NCBI RefSeq assembly: GCF_000003815.2
Contig: NC_049989.1
Location: 813,345 to 842,977, forward strand
Origin: Branchiostoma floridae
Lineage: Eukaryota; Chordata; Leptocardii; Amphioxiformes; Branchiostomatidae
Length of the DNA: 29,633 nt
Direction: 5' to 3'
The translations under genes were made by a program, and so were the position numbers. Under the pieces are notes generated by a model, which was not told the origin of the DNA, ran no database searches, and was given only the letters and a program-made list of their open reading frames with translations. Every line of letters starts with the position of its first letter. The stretch's first letter is position 1. This document shows positions 28,045-29,633 of this stretch, piece after piece.

Positions 28045-28292
28045 CATTTCTTGGTTTTCTAGCCTATCTTGTCATGTGACTTTTTCTGAACTCCTGATTG
28101 GTTTATTCGTATCCCAGAGTACTGTTGGGCTACCCCTGGTTGTCCATCTCTATTTTGAACAGTTATAAGAAAATAGTTCTTAACATTTCTTGTTTTTCTA
28201 GCCTCTCTGGTCATGTGACTTTTTCTGAACCCTTGATTGGTTGATCCGTATCCCAGAGTACAGTTGGGCTACCCCATCTCCATTTTGAACAG
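28045..28292 (+). promoter_or_regulatory. duplicated promoter-like module with GTCATGTGAC and inverted CCAAT
   Basis: Two direct copies (28045-28162 and 28184-28292) share CATTTCTTG, TTTTCTAGCCT, GTCATGTGACTTTTTCTGAA, GATTGGTT, CGTATCCCAGAGTAC, GTTGGGCTACCCC and ATTTTGAACAG. Each has the 10-mer GTCATGTGAC (28071-28080; 28210-28219), an E-box of the MiT/TFE or USF type, and GATTGG (28096-28101; 28235-28240), an inverted CCAAT/NF-Y core. The 140-bp spacing and the ATG exon about 150 bp downstream on the plus strand suggest promoter use. A transposon end duplicated in tandem is the alternative. Confidence 0.5.
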
Positions 28293-28435
28293 AGTGACAG
28301 TTGCAGCAGCTCAGTTCACTACTCTTTGTATTAGTTGATGACTCGTGCCAGTTTTACAGTCAAAAGTAAAGTAAAAGGGACCATGATCATGTGAGGCATT
28401 GGGGACTGGATTCAATTTGCTAAAAATCAACAACT

Positions 28436-28483
28436 ATGCAGCAGAAACAGCTGGGAACCAGATATGAAGCCTTCAAGGATAAG
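28436..28483 (+). CDS. candidate first coding exon of a plus-strand gene (16 codons)
   Basis: ATG at 28436 opens MQQKQLGTRYEAFKDK and ends at AAG|GTAAGTG, a consensus donor, in phase 0. In-frame stops lie upstream. A three-codon upstream ORF (ATG ATC ATG TGA, 28383-28394) precedes it. I do not recognise the peptide. It follows the duplicated promoter-like module at the spacing of a 5' UTR. No downstream exon is identified before 29633. If real, it is either the next gene on the opposite strand or a gene nested in a GCN1 intron. Confidence 0.4.
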
Positions 28484-29530
28484 GTAAGTGTGCCCCCCTC
28501 CCCCACCTTGAAATACTTCAAGATAAAAGAAGTCCATGCATAGACTTAAGTATTGGGTTCAAAAGCAACAAGGCACAGAATCTTTACAAAGCAGTATATA
28601 TGGAGAGGCAAGAGTTGTATCCATAGATATATCCACCTTTTGGCTGTCAAATTCTATGTGCACATTGTATGACTTAGTTGAACCAAAATATGTCGTTGGA
28701 AGATTCCATTTCAAATCACAGGGTTAGTCTGCTGTATTTCGGTTCAAAAACAAATTTCACTACAGTATCAAGTAAACATACATATCTATAGGTGTCACCA
28801 GTGGGTTAAAAAAATAGATATACAGTACAGTGCATTACTGCAGTTGATATATATTATTCAAACTTGTTTACTTGATACCTTTTTTTGTTGTTTGTGTAAG
28901 ACTGCAAAGTAACAAAGGTCTTTATACCTCTTCTCCAGGTGTCTGGAGATTTTGACCATACCTAATGTCAAGAATGAAAAGTTCACACTGCAAGAGTTTG
29001 CTCTATTTTGGAATGTGATACTCTGCAACCATATGGAATAGTTATATCGAAGTTTATAAATTATGGCCTTAGCATATTTGGCTACAAAACAGCTACACTG
29101 CCAGTAATATTGCTGTAAATGCTTTAAGAAGGGTACTGAATTTGAGACTTTTCTTTTTGTACGTATATCGAGAGGAGTAATCGGCAATTTGAATGTAAAG
29201 TAATTAATATGCTCCTTGGTTATTGGTTATAAATTATTATAGTAAATTACTATTAGTAATAAATTCTACCATAATTATTAATGTTTGTTCGGTACTGTCA
29301 TCGTAAAAGTATTCCCATTCAAAGACTGTTACTGATGCATACATGCATACTTCATAAATTTTATGTAAGAATGTGGTAATAAACATTCCTATACTATACA
29401 TATAATTAGTTGAGATTTCTTCTTCTAACATTTTTGTAGTTGCTTTTAACTATTTAGGGATTTGCTGTTTTGAAGTATTTGACAGCATGAATGATTGTTC
29501 AAGAAAGTGAATCTCAATGCAAGAAACATT
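28484..29530. other. AT-rich non-coding stretch
   Basis: No exon or named element recognised on either strand. It would be the first intron of the plus-strand candidate if that gene is real, and a GCN1 intron otherwise. Confidence 0.5.
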
Positions 29531-29622
29531 TTCTTGGTGTAAGAATACTCTGTCTTTAGGAAGGAAGAAATTCTTGAACCAGAAGCTGATTCTTGGTGCA
29601 AGTAAAATATTCCTGGTGCAAG
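29531..29622. repeat. three TTC[TC]TGGTG[TC]AAG repeats at the window edge
   Basis: The 13-mer occurs at 29531-29543, 29590-29602 and 29610-29622, interspersed with AAGAAATTCTTG. It is similar in flavour to the TTCTT/AAGAA region at 27-28 kb. Confidence 0.55.
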
Positions 29623-29633
29623 ATTTCCAGACT

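Overview
The window is animal nuclear DNA: small exons (69-317 nt) separated by AT-rich introns carrying transposon remnants, with the palindrome ACATGTACATGT and TACATTGTA scattered throughout. That intron texture, plus a deuterostome-like protein, suggests a cephalochordate (amphioxus, Branchiostoma). This organism call is inference from style, not a database result.

One gene dominates. On the minus strand, 30 consecutive in-phase exons between 26314 and 731 encode about 1,650 residues of GCN1 (GCN1L1), the giant HEAT-repeat protein that senses collided ribosomes and activates the eIF2alpha kinase GCN2. Colinearity with human GCN1 runs from about human residue 800 to about 2,440 without a missing exon. 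The first ~800 residues lie beyond the right edge or in an exon I cannot see. The conserved C-terminal ~230 residues are not in the window. In their place, a small in-phase exon (597-526) offers an unrelated 23-residue tail and a stop. All introns use GT-AG except one GC-AG intron (donor 11565-11564).

Region by region. 1-525: possible 3' flank of the GCN1 unit. 526-2162: the last exons. 2111-2590: six exact 80-bp tandem units, each copying the start of a GCN1 exon together with its splice acceptor. 2775-6006: a nested transposon cluster: a CR1/L2-type retrotransposon tail split by a TA-flanked inverted-repeat element, then an older inverted relative of that element split by a hAT-like element. 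6359-26314: the bulk of the gene, whose introns hold further small elements (hAT-like MITE 6507-6945, truncated LINE tails with target duplications, a TIR element 23127-23494, a foldback 25041-25187, a TTAA-flanked palindrome 26522-26683).

26315-29633 holds no GCN1 exon I can recognise. It contains a TTCTT/AAGAA-rich stretch with three diverged tandem units (27360-27860). Beside it is a duplicated promoter-like module (28045-28292) carrying GTCATGTGAC and an inverted CCAAT box in each copy. A plus-strand ATG exon ending in a perfect GTAAGT donor (28436-28483) follows. This may be the start of a different, divergently or internally placed gene. No bacterial, CRISPR, rRNA or tRNA features were seen.
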